Notes: generated by a model not told the origin, from the sequence alone. Positions 1 through 8,790 are shown, numbered from the stretch's first letter. The stretch: 64,000 bases of DNA from Mongoliimonas terrestris (GCF_001927285.1 NZ_MSIG01000002.1:62001-126000); one strand, 5' to 3'. Numbers and translations: made by a program.

Positions 1-288
1 GGGATCGCGGCCACCGGCCTCTACCTTAAGCGCCTGATGGCCGGCGACGGCGGACCGGACAGCTTCAAGGCCTACCGGTCGAGCGTCGGTCAGGCCATCC
101 TGCTCGGTCTGGAGTTCCTGGTGGCCGCCGACATCATCGGCACGGTCGCCATCGAGCCGACCCTCGACAGCCTAGCGGTGCTCGCCGGCATCGTCCTGAT
201 CCGCACCTTCCTCAGCTTCTCGCTGGAGGTGGAGATCGACGGCCGCCTGCCCTGGCGCAAGGCTGACGCGGAGAAGGCGGCGTCGTAG
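1..288 (+). CDS. DUF1622 family membrane protein (3' part)
   Basis: The frame is already open at base 1, so the true start lies upstream of the window. The visible ~95 residues contain two hydrophobic stretches (around the LLGLEFLVAADIIGTV and LAVLAGIVLIRTFLSF segments) followed by a short charged tail with a conserved-looking EVEIDGRLPW. This matches the C-terminal half of the small DUF1622 inner-membrane proteins. Function is unknown for that family. The next gene follows after about 100 bp on the same strand. Confidence 0.75.
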   Translation, partial: GIAATGLYLKRLMAGDGGPDSFKAYRSSVGQAILLGLEFLVAADIIGTVAIEPTLDSLAVLAGIVLIRTFLSFSLEVEIDGRLPWRKADAEKAAS

Positions 289-388
289 CGAAGGGGCGAC
301 GCCCGATACCCGAAGCGGAACGATGCCGGGACAGGTCGGTTCGACAGGCAGCGGCCTTGCCGCACTGACCCGAACCCCGGAGCCGCCG

Positions 389-874
389 ATGAGCTACGTC
401 CGCTTCGCCGCCATGATCACGACGTCCACCGTCGTGATGTACGGGCTCATGTACCTCAACACCTATGCGTTCGAGCACGTGCGCTTCAGCGAAACGCGGC
501 TCTACATGGCGCTGGTGATGGGCGCGGCGATGGCGGTGATCATGCTGGCCTTCATGCTCGGCATGTACCGGCGCCGCGCCCTCAACGCCGGCATCTTCGT
601 GGGCGCCGCCGCGGTGTTCGTCCTGGCGCTCTGGCTGGTGCGCAGCCAGACCACGGTGGAGGACGAGGCCTACATGCGGGCGATGATCCCGCACCACTCG
701 ATCGCCATCCTCACGAGCGAGCGGGCGAACATCCGCGACCCGCGCGTCCGTGAACTCGCCGACCAGATCATCAAGGCCCAGCGCCGCGAGATCGGCGAAA
801 TGGAGGATCTTCTGAACGCGCTCTCCGCCGAGCCCGTGCCGGCGGACGCGCCGATCCTGCCCGCGCGCCCATGA
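389..874 (+). CDS. DUF305 domain membrane protein
   Basis: 161 residues. The N-terminal half has three or four predicted membrane helices (residues ~5-30, 40-60, 68-85). The C-terminal part carries the DUF305 signature: an acidic/Met stretch, then MIPHHSIAI and a helix ending IIKAQRREIGEMEDLL. In related proteins the Met/His residues are proposed to bind copper or silver, so metal handling in the envelope is a reasonable but unproven guess. I chose the ATG at 389 because homologues begin with the first membrane helix. An in-frame ATG at 323 would add 22 unlikely residues. Confidence 0.8.
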   Translation: MSYVRFAAMITTSTVVMYGLMYLNTYAFEHVRFSETRLYMALVMGAAMAVIMLAFMLGMYRRRALNAGIFVGAAAVFVLALWLVRSQTTVEDEAYMRAMIPHHSIAILTSERANIRDPRVRELADQIIKAQRREIGEMEDLLNALSAEPVPADAPILPARP

Positions 875-897
875 CGGACGCGCGGCCGGCGGCGGTG

Positions 898-1074
898 TCA
901 GGCGGCGGCGCGGGACATCCGCGCGGCCTTGGCGCGGCGCACGGCCTCACGGAAGGCTTCCGGCGTCTGGAAGCTGCCCGCGAAGCGCATGTCGAAGATG
1001 CGCTGGATCTCGGCGGGTACGGCACGCTCGAATTCGGTCGTCACGGCTTCGGCGGAAGAAATCCGGGCATCCAT
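898..1074 (-). CDS. small hypothetical protein (58 aa)
   Basis: A short frame with a good Shine-Dalgarno (GGGGAGGA, 8 nt before the ATG at 1074). The product begins MDARISSAEAV and is mostly helical and charged, ending in a basic RAKAARMSR tail. No domain is recognised. A longer version starting at 1164 is possible, but the ribosome site favours 1074. It is convergent with the DUF305 gene, with only 23 bp between the stops. Confidence 0.5.
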   Translation of the reverse strand: MDARISSAEAVTTEFERAVPAEIQRIFDMRFAGSFQTPEAFREAVRRAKAARMSRAAA

Positions 1075-1255
1075 GGACGCTGTCCTCCCCATCCTCGTCC
1101 CTCTGAGGACCCGCAAAATCGTAGCCGGCTTCGATTCTTGCAAGCGCTGAATCGAGTTCTCCACGATTGTCTTAACAAATTTTCCTCATCGGCCGCCGAA
1201 AGGCCGGCCGCCGGCCGAGCGCCGGCAGCCGTTCGGGCCTTGCTCAGCCTCCAAT

Positions 1256-2881
1256 TCATCCCTGCAGGCGCTCGAACAGGATGGCGACGGCCTCCGCGCC
1301 GGGGTCGGCATGGCCGCGCAGCTGTTCGGCGTTGATGTAGGTGGAGCGGCCCGCCTTGGCGCGCACCATCTGGGCGGTGGCGTTGGCCCCCTCGCGGGCT
1401 GCCCGGGCCGCCGCCGGCAGGCCGCCCTCGGCGAGACTGGCGAGGGCCGGGTGGAGGGCGTCCACCATGGTGCGGTCGCCGAGCTGGGCGCCGCCGATCT
1501 CCTGCATGCGCTGCAGGCCGGCCTTCAGCGCCTCGGTGAGCGACAGGCCGCTGGAGGCGGCGTCGCCCGCCGCGGCGAAGAAGATCGCCAGGAGCACGCC
1601 GGACGAGCCGCCCATGGTCTGGCTGAGCTCCAGGCCGATGGCCCGGCAGAGCTGGGTGTGGTCGGCGAGCGGCAGGTCGTCCATCACAGAGAGCAGCGAG
1701 CGGGCGGCGCCGGCGAGCGTCGACCCGGTGTCGCCGTCGCCGGCCTTGGCGTCGAGCTGGTTGAGGAGGGCTTCCGCGCCGATCAGGATCTCGCAGCAGC
1801 GGGTGAGGAAGGCACGGGTCGGCGCGTGGGCGGAGGGCAGCGGCTTGATGGGCTTCAGCCCGTCCGGCAGGTTGACGACCTCCACCGGCGTCAGCCGGCT
1901 GATGCCCGGCCAGGCGGCGGGCCCGCAGGGCGCTTCCAGGGCGGCCAGATGGGTGCCGTCGGCCGGGTAGACCGACACCGAGAAGCCGCGCATGTCGAGC
2001 GACGTCATCATGGCGGCCGGGCCGATCACGTGGCCGATGCGGTCGGCGATGGGCGAGCGGGCCAGCTCGTAGAGCAGCACCTGCATCTCCAGCACCGAGG
2101 CGCCGCCGAGATTGTTGATGAGGACGGTGTGGGGAACGCCCGGCCGCATGAAGGGCGAGAGCTTCTCCGCCACCATGGCGACGGCGCCGCGCGCGTCCAC
2201 ATAGTCGACCTGCTCGACGCCCGCCTCGCCGTGGATGCCGAGGCCGAGCTCCGCCTTGCCGGCCGGGATGCGGTCCTCCTTCGGGGCGCCCGGCACCGTG
2301 CAGGTGTCTAGCGACATGCCGATGGAGTGGATGCCGGCGATCACCTGTTCGGCCGCCGCCGTGACGGTGGCAAGGTCCGCCCCGCTGTCGGCGAGCGCGC
2401 CGGCGATCTTGTGGACGAACAGGGTGCCGGCGACGCCGCGCGCCTGCGGCAGGTCGGGCAGGGCCACGTCGTCGTCGACGATGACGACCCGCACGTTGAG
2501 CCCGAAGGCGCGGGCGCGCTCGGCGGCGAGGCCGAAGTTCAGCCGGTCGCCGGTGTAGTTCTTCACGATCAGGAGGCAGCCCGCGCGACCGGTGACGGCC
2601 AGGATGCCGGCGAGTACCGCGTCCACCGACGGGCTGGCGAACACGTCGCCGCACACCGCCGCCGTCAGCATGCCCGGTCCGACAAAGCCGGCGTGCGCCG
2701 GCTCGTGCCCGGCGCCGCCACCGGAGACGAGCGCCACCTTGGAGCGGTCCCAGTCGGCGCGCACGACGACGCGGATGTGCGGGAAGCCGTCCAGCCGGGC
2801 AAGTCGGCCACCGGAGGCCGCCACCAGCCCGTCGATCGCCTCGGCGACGATGTCTTCCTTCTTGTTGATGAACTGGGTCAT
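1256..2881 (-). CDS. dhaK: ATP-dependent dihydroxyacetone kinase (DhaK-DhaL fusion)
   Basis: 541 residues. It phosphorylates dihydroxyacetone (or a related ketotriose/tetrose) with ATP in the cytoplasm. The N-terminal DhaK domain (1-~330) has the GGGAGHEPAH substrate-site motif near residue 55 and the covalent-binding histidine, H217, in GLGIHGEAG. The C-terminal DhaL domain (~350-541) has the Mg-nucleotide motif DAKAGDGDTGST and the QTMGGSSG loop. This single-chain arrangement is that of ATP-type kinases (Citrobacter, yeast) rather than the PTS-coupled DhaKLM. It is the last gene of the leftward polyol ABC operon, so it probably phosphorylates the imported substrate or its oxidation product. 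Two hairpins separate it from the ATPase gene upstream. Confidence 0.93.
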   Translation of the reverse strand: MTQFINKKEDIVAEAIDGLVAASGGRLARLDGFPHIRVVVRADWDRSKVALVSGGGAGHEPAHAGFVGPGMLTAAVCGDVFASPSVDAVLAGILAVTGRAGCLLIVKNYTGDRLNFGLAAERARAFGLNVRVVIVDDDVALPDLPQARGVAGTLFVHKIAGALADSGADLATVTAAAEQVIAGIHSIGMSLDTCTVPGAPKEDRIPAGKAELGLGIHGEAGVEQVDYVDARGAVAMVAEKLSPFMRPGVPHTVLINNLGGASVLEMQVLLYELARSPIADRIGHVIGPAAMMTSLDMRGFSVSVYPADGTHLAALEAPCGPAAWPGISRLTPVEVVNLPDGLKPIKPLPSAHAPTRAFLTRCCEILIGAEALLNQLDAKAGDGDTGSTLAGAARSLLSVMDDLPLADHTQLCRAIGLELSQTMGGSSGVLLAIFFAAAGDAASSGLSLTEALKAGLQRMQEIGGAQLGDRTMVDALHPALASLAEGGLPAAARAAREGANATAQMVRAKAGRSTYINAEQLRGHADPGAEAVAILFERLQG

Positions 2882-2903
2882 TTGTCCCCCCTTCTTTTGC
2901 TTG

Positions 2904-2939
2904 GCTCATGGCGTTCGGACGTGTCCGACCGTCATGAGC
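2904..2939. repeat. 36-nt palindromic hairpin, copy 1
   Basis: Imperfect inverted repeat with 17-nt arms and a 2-nt loop. The left arm starts GCTCATGGCG, the right arm ends CGTCATGAGC, and 15 of 17 positions pair. It lies just upstream of the dhaK start, where it would fold in the operon transcript. It has the same length, ends (GCTCRT...AYGAGC) and central GGAC/GTCC as copies 2 and 3. Confidence 0.7.
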
Positions 2940-2980
2940 GTAACGGCCTGACCGGCCGGCGCCCGGTCGGGCTTGCCTGC

Positions 2981-3016
2981 GCTCGTCACGTCCCGACAGG
3001 TCGGGACGTGACGAGC
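2981..3016. repeat. 36-nt palindromic hairpin, copy 2
   Basis: Perfect inverted repeat, 16-bp stem (GCTCGTCACGTCCCGA) with a CAGG loop, 7 bp past the stop of the leftward ATPase gene. There is no T-run, so it is more likely an mRNA-stabilising or Rho-associated hairpin, or a REP-like element, than a classical terminator. It could lower transcription into dhaK. Confidence 0.75.
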
Positions 3017-3022
3017 TTGGTT

Positions 3023-4018
3023 TCATGGCACCCTGGCGCCGGAGGCGTCGAAGTAGAACGGCCGCTCGGGCCGGATCCTGACGATGTCACCCGTGGCGAG
3101 CGGCGTGTGCGGTTCGGTGACCGTCACGATGGCGTGGCTGCGGAAATCGAGGTGGAGCCGGGTCTGGTCGCCGAGGCGTTCCACCCGGGTGACCACGCTC
3201 TCCTCCCCCTCCCCCTGGCGGATCTGCTCCGGCCGAAGGCCGATGGTGCGCGCGGCGGGCGGCGCCCCGGCGAAGAGATCGGCCGGCAGGAGGTTGATGC
3301 GCGGCTGGCCGAGCCGGCTCGCTGCGTAGACGCTGACCGGATTCTCGTAGATCTCGCGCGGGCTGCCGACCTGCACGAGGACGCCCTCGTCCAGCACGCC
3401 GACGCGGGTCGCCATGGTCATGGCCTCGATCTGGTCGTGCGTCACGTAGAGGAAGGTCGCGCCCGTGTCCGCCTGGATGCGCTTCAGCTCGATGCGAAGG
3501 TCCGCCCGAAGCTTCGCGTCGAGCGAGCTCAGCGGCTCGTCCATCAGGTAGACCGCCGGATTGCGCACCAGCGCCCGGCCGATGGAGACGCGCTGCATCT
3601 CGCCGCCGGAGAGCGCCGTCGCCCGGTTGTCGAGCTTGTGGGCGATCTGCAGCGTCTCGGCCACCTGCCGCACCTTGCGCTCGATCTCGGCGGGCGGCGT
3701 GCGCAGGATCGGCGACTTCAGCGGAAAGGCGAGGTTCTCCCGCACGGTGAGGTGCGGGTAGAGCGAATACTGCTGGAACACCATGGCGACGTTCCGCTCG
3801 GCGGGCGACAGGTCCGTCACCCGTCGGCCGCCGATGTGGATGTCGCCCGCGTCCGGCCGGTCGAGGCCGGAGACCATGCGCAGCACCGTCGTCTTGCCGG
3901 CGCCAGTCGGCCCGAGCAGCACCACGAACCCGCCGTCCGGCACGGTCAGCGACACCTGGTCGAGGGCCGTCACCGCGCCGAACGTCCTGGTGACCGCGTT
4001 GAGGACCACGTCAGCCAT
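3023..4018 (-). CDS. ABC transporter ATP-binding protein (polyol/sugar, MalK-UgpC class)
   Basis: 331 residues. N-terminal nucleotide-binding domain with Walker A GPTGAGKT (~residue 36), Q-loop FQQYSLYPHLTV, signature LSGGEMQRV, Walker B VYLMDEPLSSLD and H-loop THDQ. The C-terminal ~100 residues form a TOBE/OB-type regulatory domain (GLRPEQI). It overlaps the neighbouring ATPase gene by 8 bp, so the transporter probably uses a heterodimeric ATPase pair, as in the rhizobial glycerol system GlpS/GlpT. That specific substrate is inference. Confidence 0.9.
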   Translation of the reverse strand: MADVVLNAVTRTFGAVTALDQVSLTVPDGGFVVLLGPTGAGKTTVLRMVSGLDRPDAGDIHIGGRRVTDLSPAERNVAMVFQQYSLYPHLTVRENLAFPLKSPILRTPPAEIERKVRQVAETLQIAHKLDNRATALSGGEMQRVSIGRALVRNPAVYLMDEPLSSLDAKLRADLRIELKRIQADTGATFLYVTHDQIEAMTMATRVGVLDEGVLVQVGSPREIYENPVSVYAASRLGQPRINLLPADLFAGAPPAARTIGLRPEQIRQGEGEESVVTRVERLGDQTRLHLDFRSHAIVTVTEPHTPLATGDIVRIRPERPFYFDASGARVP

Positions 4019-5108
4019 GACCGAGCACCCTTTCGTTGGCGGCGGAGCGGAGGGCGGCGCCGTCCGTGCCGCGGAACACCGTCAGGGTGCGCGCGTCGAA
4101 GCCGAGGCCCGTGGTCTCGCCGGGGCGCACCACCCGGTCGGAGGCAAGGCGCGCCTTCACCTCGCCGTGGGGCGTGCGAAGCGTCACGATCTGCGTGGTG
4201 CCGAGATATTCCGCGGCGATCACCTCGCCCCGGTATTGCGCCCCGTCGTCGAGGCGCACGTGCTCCGGCCGGACGCCGAGCACCAGGTCGCCGGACGCGC
4301 CCTCCCGCGTCACCGGCACGTCCACAGGCACGCCGCCGAGGTCGATCCGGCTGTCTCCGGCCGCCACCGTGCCGGGGAAGCGCAGCACGTTCATGGGCGG
4401 CGAGCCGATGAAGTTGGCGACGAACAGCGTCGCCGGCCAGTCGTAGATGTCCTGCGGCACGCCGAACTGCTCCACCACGCCGTGGTTCATGACGACGATC
4501 TTGTCGCCCATCTGCATGGCTTCCAACTGGTCGTGGGTGACGTAGACCGTGGTGGCGCCCATGCGGTCGTGGAGCGCCCGCAGCTCCTCCGCCATGTGCT
4601 CGCGGAACTCCGCGTCGAGCGCGCCGAGCGGCTCGTCCATGAAGAAGGCCTTCGGCCGCCGCACGATGGCCCGGCCGAGCGCCACCCGCTGGCGGTCGCC
4701 GCTGGAAAGGCCGCCGACGGGCTTGGCCAGCATAGTCTCGATGCCGAGGATCTTCGCCACCTCCATCACGCGCGCCTTCGTGTCGGCGCGGCTCATGCCC
4801 TGCGAGCGGAGCGGATAGCCGATGTTGCCGCCGACGGTCATGTGCGGATAGAGCGCGAACATCTGGAACACGAAGGCGATGTCACGCTGGCTCGCGCGCT
4901 TCTGCGCCACCTCCTCGCCGTCGATGTAGATCTCGCCCGCGGTCGGCAGTTCCAAACCCGCCATCATCCGGAGCGTCGTGGTCTTGCCGCAGCCGGAGGG
5001 GCCGAGGAGCATGAAGAACTCGCCGTCCTCGATGGTGAAGGTCGACGACCGGACCGCCGTGAAGGCGCCGAACTCCTTGCGGAGGTTGTTGATTCTGATC
5101 TGCGCCAT
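4011..5108 (-). CDS. ABC transporter ATP-binding protein (polyol/sugar, MalK-UgpC class)
   Basis: 365 residues, second ATPase of the operon. Walker A GPSGCGKTT (~residue 38), Q-loop FQMFALYPHMTV, Walker B AFFMDEPLGALD, H-loop THDQLEAM, then a MalK-like C-terminal domain (GVRPEHVRL). The signature reads LSSGDRQRV: the usual second glycine of LSGGQ is replaced (SSGD), and GlpS/GlpT-like pairs may be catalytically asymmetric. The stop codon overlaps the next ATPase, and 3 bp separate it from the DUF2160 gene upstream. Confidence 0.9.
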   Translation of the reverse strand: MAQIRINNLRKEFGAFTAVRSSTFTIEDGEFFMLLGPSGCGKTTTLRMMAGLELPTAGEIYIDGEEVAQKRASQRDIAFVFQMFALYPHMTVGGNIGYPLRSQGMSRADTKARVMEVAKILGIETMLAKPVGGLSSGDRQRVALGRAIVRRPKAFFMDEPLGALDAEFREHMAEELRALHDRMGATTVYVTHDQLEAMQMGDKIVVMNHGVVEQFGVPQDIYDWPATLFVANFIGSPPMNVLRFPGTVAAGDSRIDLGGVPVDVPVTREGASGDLVLGVRPEHVRLDDGAQYRGEVIAAEYLGTTQIVTLRTPHGEVKARLASDRVVRPGETTGLGFDARTLTVFRGTDGAALRSAANERVLGHG

Positions 5109-5111
5109 CGG

Positions 5112-5300
5112 TCACTCCGGGAACTTGCCGACGATCATGAAAAGGATCGTGCCGGTCAGCGTGACCGTGAAGGACCAGCTGTAGGCGGCCATCAGAAAGG
5201 GCTGCATCATCATGAAGACGCCAAGGGCGATGAGGAGCGAGGCCACCATCTCCCATTGGCCGCGGCGGAAGCGGACGAGGCCGGTGAGGAAGGTCGTCAT
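5112..5300 (-). CDS. DUF2160 small membrane protein of polyol ABC transporter (GlpU-like)
   Basis: 62 residues from the ATG at 5300, starting MTTFLTGLVRFRRG. Two predicted membrane helices (~17-37 and ~42-58) and a short cytoplasmic tail. Proteins of this size and type lie between the permease and ATPase genes in rhizobial glycerol-type operons, as here. The start overlaps the permease stop by 4 bp (ATGA), which supports translational coupling. The family role is unknown; it is probably an accessory transporter subunit. Confidence 0.8.
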   Translation of the reverse strand: MTTFLTGLVRFRRGQWEMVASLLIALGVFMMMQPFLMAAYSWSFTVTLTGTILFMIVGKFPE

Positions 5301-6235
5301 TTGCGCACCGCTCCGAAGGTGATGCCACGCAGGAGGTGCTTGCGCAGCAGGATGGTGAACACCATCACGGGCAGCAGGAAAAGCGTCGCGCCCGCCGCCA
5401 CCGCCGGCCAGTCCTGGCCGCCGATGCCGATGATGGTGGGGATGAAGGGCGGCGCGGTCTGCGCCTGGCCGGAGGTGAGGAGCACCGCGAAGGCGTACTC
5501 GTTCCAGGCGAAGATCAGGCAGAAGATGGCGGTCGAGGCGATGCCCGTGGCCGCCTGCGGCAGCACCACCTTCCAGAACGCCTGGAAGCGGGTGTAGCCG
5601 TCGATCAGCGCCGCCTCCTCGTACTCCACCGGGATCTCGTCGATGAAGCCCTTCAGAAGCCAGACCGAGAGCGAGAGGTTGACGGCGGTGTAGAGCAGGA
5701 TCATGCCCGCGTGGGTGTCGGAGAGCCCGGCCGCCCGGTACATGAGGAAGATCGGGATGGCGACCGCGATCGGCGGCATCATGCGGGTGGAGAGGATGAA
5801 GAAGAGGAGATCGTCCTTCAGCGGGATCTTGAAGCGCGAGAAGGCGTAGGCCGCGAAGGTGCCGAGGAAGACCGACAGGAAGGTGGAGCCGAAGCCGATG
5901 ATGACCGAGTTGAGGAAGCGCTCGCCGAACCGCGACGGCCCGACGATGGTCTGGTTGTTCTCCGCCACGATCCGCTCGTACCAGGTCTCTGGCGGGTTCG
6001 CCGCCAAGGCCTCCGGCGTCGCCCGGGTCTGCGTGGTGAAGAGGTTGACGTAGCCCTCCACCGTCGGCTCGAACAAAAGCTTCGGCGGATAGGCGATGGC
6101 GTCCGACGGCGACTTGAAGCCGGTCGCGATGATCCACACCAGCGGCATCAGGGCGACGAGGGCATAGAGCGCCACGAGCGTGCCGGCCACCCACTTCTGC
6201 GTGGGCGAGGGTTCGGTGACGGAAAAGCTGCTCAT
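5297..6235 (-). CDS. ABC transporter permease, MalG-like
   Basis: 312 residues from the ATG at 6235 (MSSFSVTEPS). Six membrane helices, and a cytoplasmic EAA loop near the C-terminus (EYEEAALIDGYTRFQAFWKVVLP), the contact site for the ATPases. The first periplasmic loop (~45-105) is long for the family. Starts at ATGA overlaps on both sides show coupling with the other permease and with DUF2160. Carbohydrate/polyol uptake transporter CUT1 class. Confidence 0.9.
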   Translation of the reverse strand: MSSFSVTEPSPTQKWVAGTLVALYALVALMPLVWIIATGFKSPSDAIAYPPKLLFEPTVEGYVNLFTTQTRATPEALAANPPETWYERIVAENNQTIVGPSRFGERFLNSVIIGFGSTFLSVFLGTFAAYAFSRFKIPLKDDLLFFILSTRMMPPIAVAIPIFLMYRAAGLSDTHAGMILLYTAVNLSLSVWLLKGFIDEIPVEYEEAALIDGYTRFQAFWKVVLPQAATGIASTAIFCLIFAWNEYAFAVLLTSGQAQTAPPFIPTIIGIGGQDWPAVAAGATLFLLPVMVFTILLRKHLLRGITFGAVRK

Positions 6236-7179
6236 CTCTGCTTCACCCTGTTGAGCGCCTTCACGTAGATCGCCGCGAGGCCGTAGACCGTGACGAAGAG
6301 GATGATGGCGTAGGCGGACGAATAGCCCGTGCGCCACTTCTCGAACGCCTCGCGCTTCAGGTTGATGGAGGTCACCTCCGTGAGGGAGCCGGGGCCGCCG
6401 CCGGTCAGCTGCACCACGAGGTCGAACATCTTGAAGTTCTCGATGCCGCGGAAGAGCACCGCCAGCATCAGGAAGGGCAGCACCATCGGCACCGTGATGG
6501 TCCAGAACTGCCGAAACGGGGACGCCCGATCGCACTCGGCCGCCTCGTAGATGCTGTCCGGAATGGACCTGAGGCCCGCCAGGCAGATCAGCATCACGAA
6601 GGGCGTCCACATCCAGGTGTCGACGATCACGATCGACCAGGGCGCCAGCGAGACGTCGGCGATCATGGAGAAGCTCGACGGATCCTGCCCGGTGAGGAAG
6701 CCGACCGCGTAGTTGAAGAGGCCGATCTGCGGCTGGTAGAGAAAGGTCCAGAAGTTGCCCACCACCGCCGGCGACAGCATCATCGGCAGCACGATGATGG
6801 TGGTCCAAAGATCGTTGCCGCGGAACTTGCGGTTGATCAGCCAGGCGAGCCAGAAGCCGATCACGATCTGCAGGAAGAGCGTCCAGAACAGGAAGTGCGC
6901 GGTCGCCTGCATGGACAGCCAGATGTCGGTGTCCGTCAGGATGCGCGTGTAGTTCTGGGTGCCGACGAAGCGGATGTCCTCGTTCGGCCGGTTGACCCGG
7001 AAGTTCGTGAAGCTGAGCCCGATCGTCCAGATGAGCGGGAAGATGTTGATGGCAAGCAGGAGGACGATCGTCGGCCCGACGAAGATCCAGGCCAGCGCCC
7101 GGTCCGACAAGCCTCTCACGCCACGGGCGAGCCTCTGCGGAGTCGCCTCTGCCAGGCGATCCATCGCTACCTTGGACAT
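6232..7179 (-). CDS. ABC transporter permease, MalF-like
   Basis: 315 residues. N-terminal cytoplasmic tail to ~25, then six predicted helices. EAA motif at SIYEAAECDRASPFRQFWTITVP near residue 210. It pairs with the MalG-like permease, which it overlaps by 4 bp. A GGAGG ribosome site lies just before the ATG. The gap to the binding-protein gene holds strong hairpins, which would lower expression of the membrane genes relative to the binding protein. Confidence 0.9.
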   Translation of the reverse strand: MSKVAMDRLAEATPQRLARGVRGLSDRALAWIFVGPTIVLLLAINIFPLIWTIGLSFTNFRVNRPNEDIRFVGTQNYTRILTDTDIWLSMQATAHFLFWTLFLQIVIGFWLAWLINRKFRGNDLWTTIIVLPMMLSPAVVGNFWTFLYQPQIGLFNYAVGFLTGQDPSSFSMIADVSLAPWSIVIVDTWMWTPFVMLICLAGLRSIPDSIYEAAECDRASPFRQFWTITVPMVLPFLMLAVLFRGIENFKMFDLVVQLTGGGPGSLTEVTSINLKREAFEKWRTGYSSAYAIILFVTVYGLAAIYVKALNRVKQR

Positions 7180-7349
7180 CGGAGGTCCTTTTCCACATCA
7201 CGCTTGGTCGGAAAACGCGCGGGACCGGGCTGGCTCCAGCCCCGCGCGGCTCTGACGCGCGCCCCCATGGGAGCGCGCACCCGTCGGTTGCCTGCGCCGC
7301 TGATGCGGCGGGGGATCACCCGCGCCGCACCCGCGGCGGGGCGGCGGGA
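7180..7349 (-). other. hairpin-rich intercistronic spacer
   Basis: 170 bp between the binding-protein and permease genes, no ORF. The clearest hairpin (about 7216-7248) pairs GGGCTGG with CCAGCCC over a 2-nt loop and is extended by GCGCG/CGCGC. A second set of GC inverted repeats lies at ~7290-7345. Such spacers commonly protect the binding-protein mRNA and attenuate downstream genes. Confidence 0.5.
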
Positions 7350-8678
7350 TCAGAGCTTGCCTTCGTCCTCGAAGACTTCCGTCCAGTCCTCCACGAGGCC
7401 GTCGAGGGCCTCCTGGGCGGTGCCGTTGCCGGCCACCACATAGTCGTGGACGCGCCGCTGCATGGGCTGCAGCAGGGAGGCGTAGGCCGGCTCGGCCCAG
7501 AAGTCCTTCACGATGGCCATGCTGTCGAGGAAGGTCTGGGCGTAGGGCTGGCTGGTGGCGAAGCTCGGGTCTTCGACCACCGAGCGGAGCGCCGAGTAGC
7601 CGCCGACCGACCACCACTTCTTCTGGACGTCCGGCTGCGCGAACCACTGGATGTAGGCGAGCGCGGCGTCCTTCTCGTCGGTGTTGGCGACGACCGAGAT
7701 GCCCTGGCCGCCGAGCTGGGCGAAGTGCCCGTTCGGGCCCGGCGGGTTGGGGAAGTAGCCCGACTTGTCGCCGCCGACGGTCGGGTCGGCGTGCACGCCC
7801 GGCCAGATGAAGGCGAAGTTCATCTGCATGGCCACCTGGCCCGACTTGTAGGCGTCGATGTTCTCCGACATGTACCAGTCGGAGGCGCCCGGCGGGGTGC
7901 AGCAGTCGTAGAGCGCCTTGTAGAACTCCAGGCCCTTGGCGGCATCCGGCGAGTTGACGAAGCCGGCGAGGTCGTACGGCTTGTCCGGGTTCTCGTACTT
8001 GAAGCCGTAGTTGTAGAGGATGTTGGTCACCCCCATGGTGATGCCTTCCGAGCCGCGCTCCGTGTAGAGGGCGGCGCCGTAGACCGTCTTGCCGTCGATC
8101 TCGCGGCCCTGGAAGAACTCGGCGATGTCCTTCAGCTCGTCGAGGTTGGCCGGCACGCCGAGGTCGCGGCCGTACTTGGTCTTGAACTCTTCCTGAAGCT
8201 CCGGACGGGAGAACCAGTCCTTGCGGTAGGTCCAACCCACCACGTCGCCGAACGCCGGCAGCGCCCAGTAGTTGGGCGTGTTCTTCGGCCACTGCGCGTA
8301 GCCGACCACGGTGGCCGGAATGAAGTCGTCCATCTTGATGCCGTTGGCATCGAAGAACTCGTTCAGCTTCAGGTACTGGCCGTTCTCAGCCGCGCCGCCG
8401 ATCCACTGGCTGTCGCCGATCAACAGGTCGCAGAGCTTACCGCCAGAGTTGAGCTCGTTGAGCATGCGGTCGGCGAAGTTCGGCCAGGGCACGAACTCGA
8501 AGCTCATCTTGTGGCCGGACTCCTTCTCGAAGTCCTTGGAAAGCTCCACGAGCGCGTTGGCAGGGTCCCAGGCGGCCCAGCAGAGCGTCAGGTCCGCGGC
8601 GCTGGCCGAGGCCGTGGAAAGCCCGATGCCGGCCAGGCACGTGCCGGCGGCTGCCAATGTGGCGAGATGTCCTCTCAT
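7350..8678 (-). CDS. ABC transporter substrate-binding protein (extracellular solute-binding family 1)
   Basis: 442 residues from the ATG at 8678, with AGGA 8 nt upstream. The signal peptide covers about residues 1-27 with an ASASAAD cleavage region. The mature protein begins DLTLCWAAWDPANALVELSKDFEKE, a typical family-1 fold start, and ends with a helical segment DWTEVFEDEGKL. First gene of the leftward operon and divergent from a LacI regulator, so substrate-induced expression is likely. It resembles GlpV-type proteins in gene context. The exact ligand (glycerol, dihydroxyacetone, erythritol or similar) is not readable from sequence. Confidence 0.9.
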   Translation of the reverse strand: MRGHLATLAAAGTCLAGIGLSTASASAADLTLCWAAWDPANALVELSKDFEKESGHKMSFEFVPWPNFADRMLNELNSGGKLCDLLIGDSQWIGGAAENGQYLKLNEFFDANGIKMDDFIPATVVGYAQWPKNTPNYWALPAFGDVVGWTYRKDWFSRPELQEEFKTKYGRDLGVPANLDELKDIAEFFQGREIDGKTVYGAALYTERGSEGITMGVTNILYNYGFKYENPDKPYDLAGFVNSPDAAKGLEFYKALYDCCTPPGASDWYMSENIDAYKSGQVAMQMNFAFIWPGVHADPTVGGDKSGYFPNPPGPNGHFAQLGGQGISVVANTDEKDAALAYIQWFAQPDVQKKWWSVGGYSALRSVVEDPSFATSQPYAQTFLDSMAIVKDFWAEPAYASLLQPMQRRVHDYVVAGNGTAQEALDGLVEDWTEVFEDEGKL

Positions 8679-8744
8679 CACGTACGTCCTCCCCTTTTGC
8701 GTTCCGCGTCTCCTCGCGCGGATGGTCACCGCAACAGTCTTAAA

Positions 8745-8790
8745 TGAGGTACGAGCCTCAGTGCAATAAAATTCTGAGGCACGTACGTCA
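8745..8790. promoter_or_regulatory. putative LacI-family operator pair
   Basis: An inverted repeat TGAGG-N6-CCTCA at 8745-8760 lies in the 130-bp divergent spacer. A second TGAGG at 8775-8779 is exactly 30 bp downstream, about three helical turns, and runs into the palindrome ACGTACGT. The 9-mer ACGTACGTC occurs both at 8781 and at 8680, next to the binding-protein start. The arrangement fits auto- and operon regulation by the adjacent regulator. Confidence 0.45.

Noticed and set aside
1195..1243. GC-rich inverted repeats as a terminator of the dhaK operon
   Set aside because: The GGCCGGC-type repeats can fold in several ways, but no clean stem followed by a T-run exists on the minus strand.
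1041..3026. 661-codon minus-strand frame covering the dhaK region
   Set aside because: It is a different phase of the same strand as dhaK, with Arg-rich, repeat-like translation. The dhaK frame carries all conserved motifs.
5297..7201. A single 634-codon protein across the two permease genes
   Set aside because: The first half is an out-of-phase reading of the MalF-like gene. The MalG-like permease starts at 6235 with an ATGA overlap.
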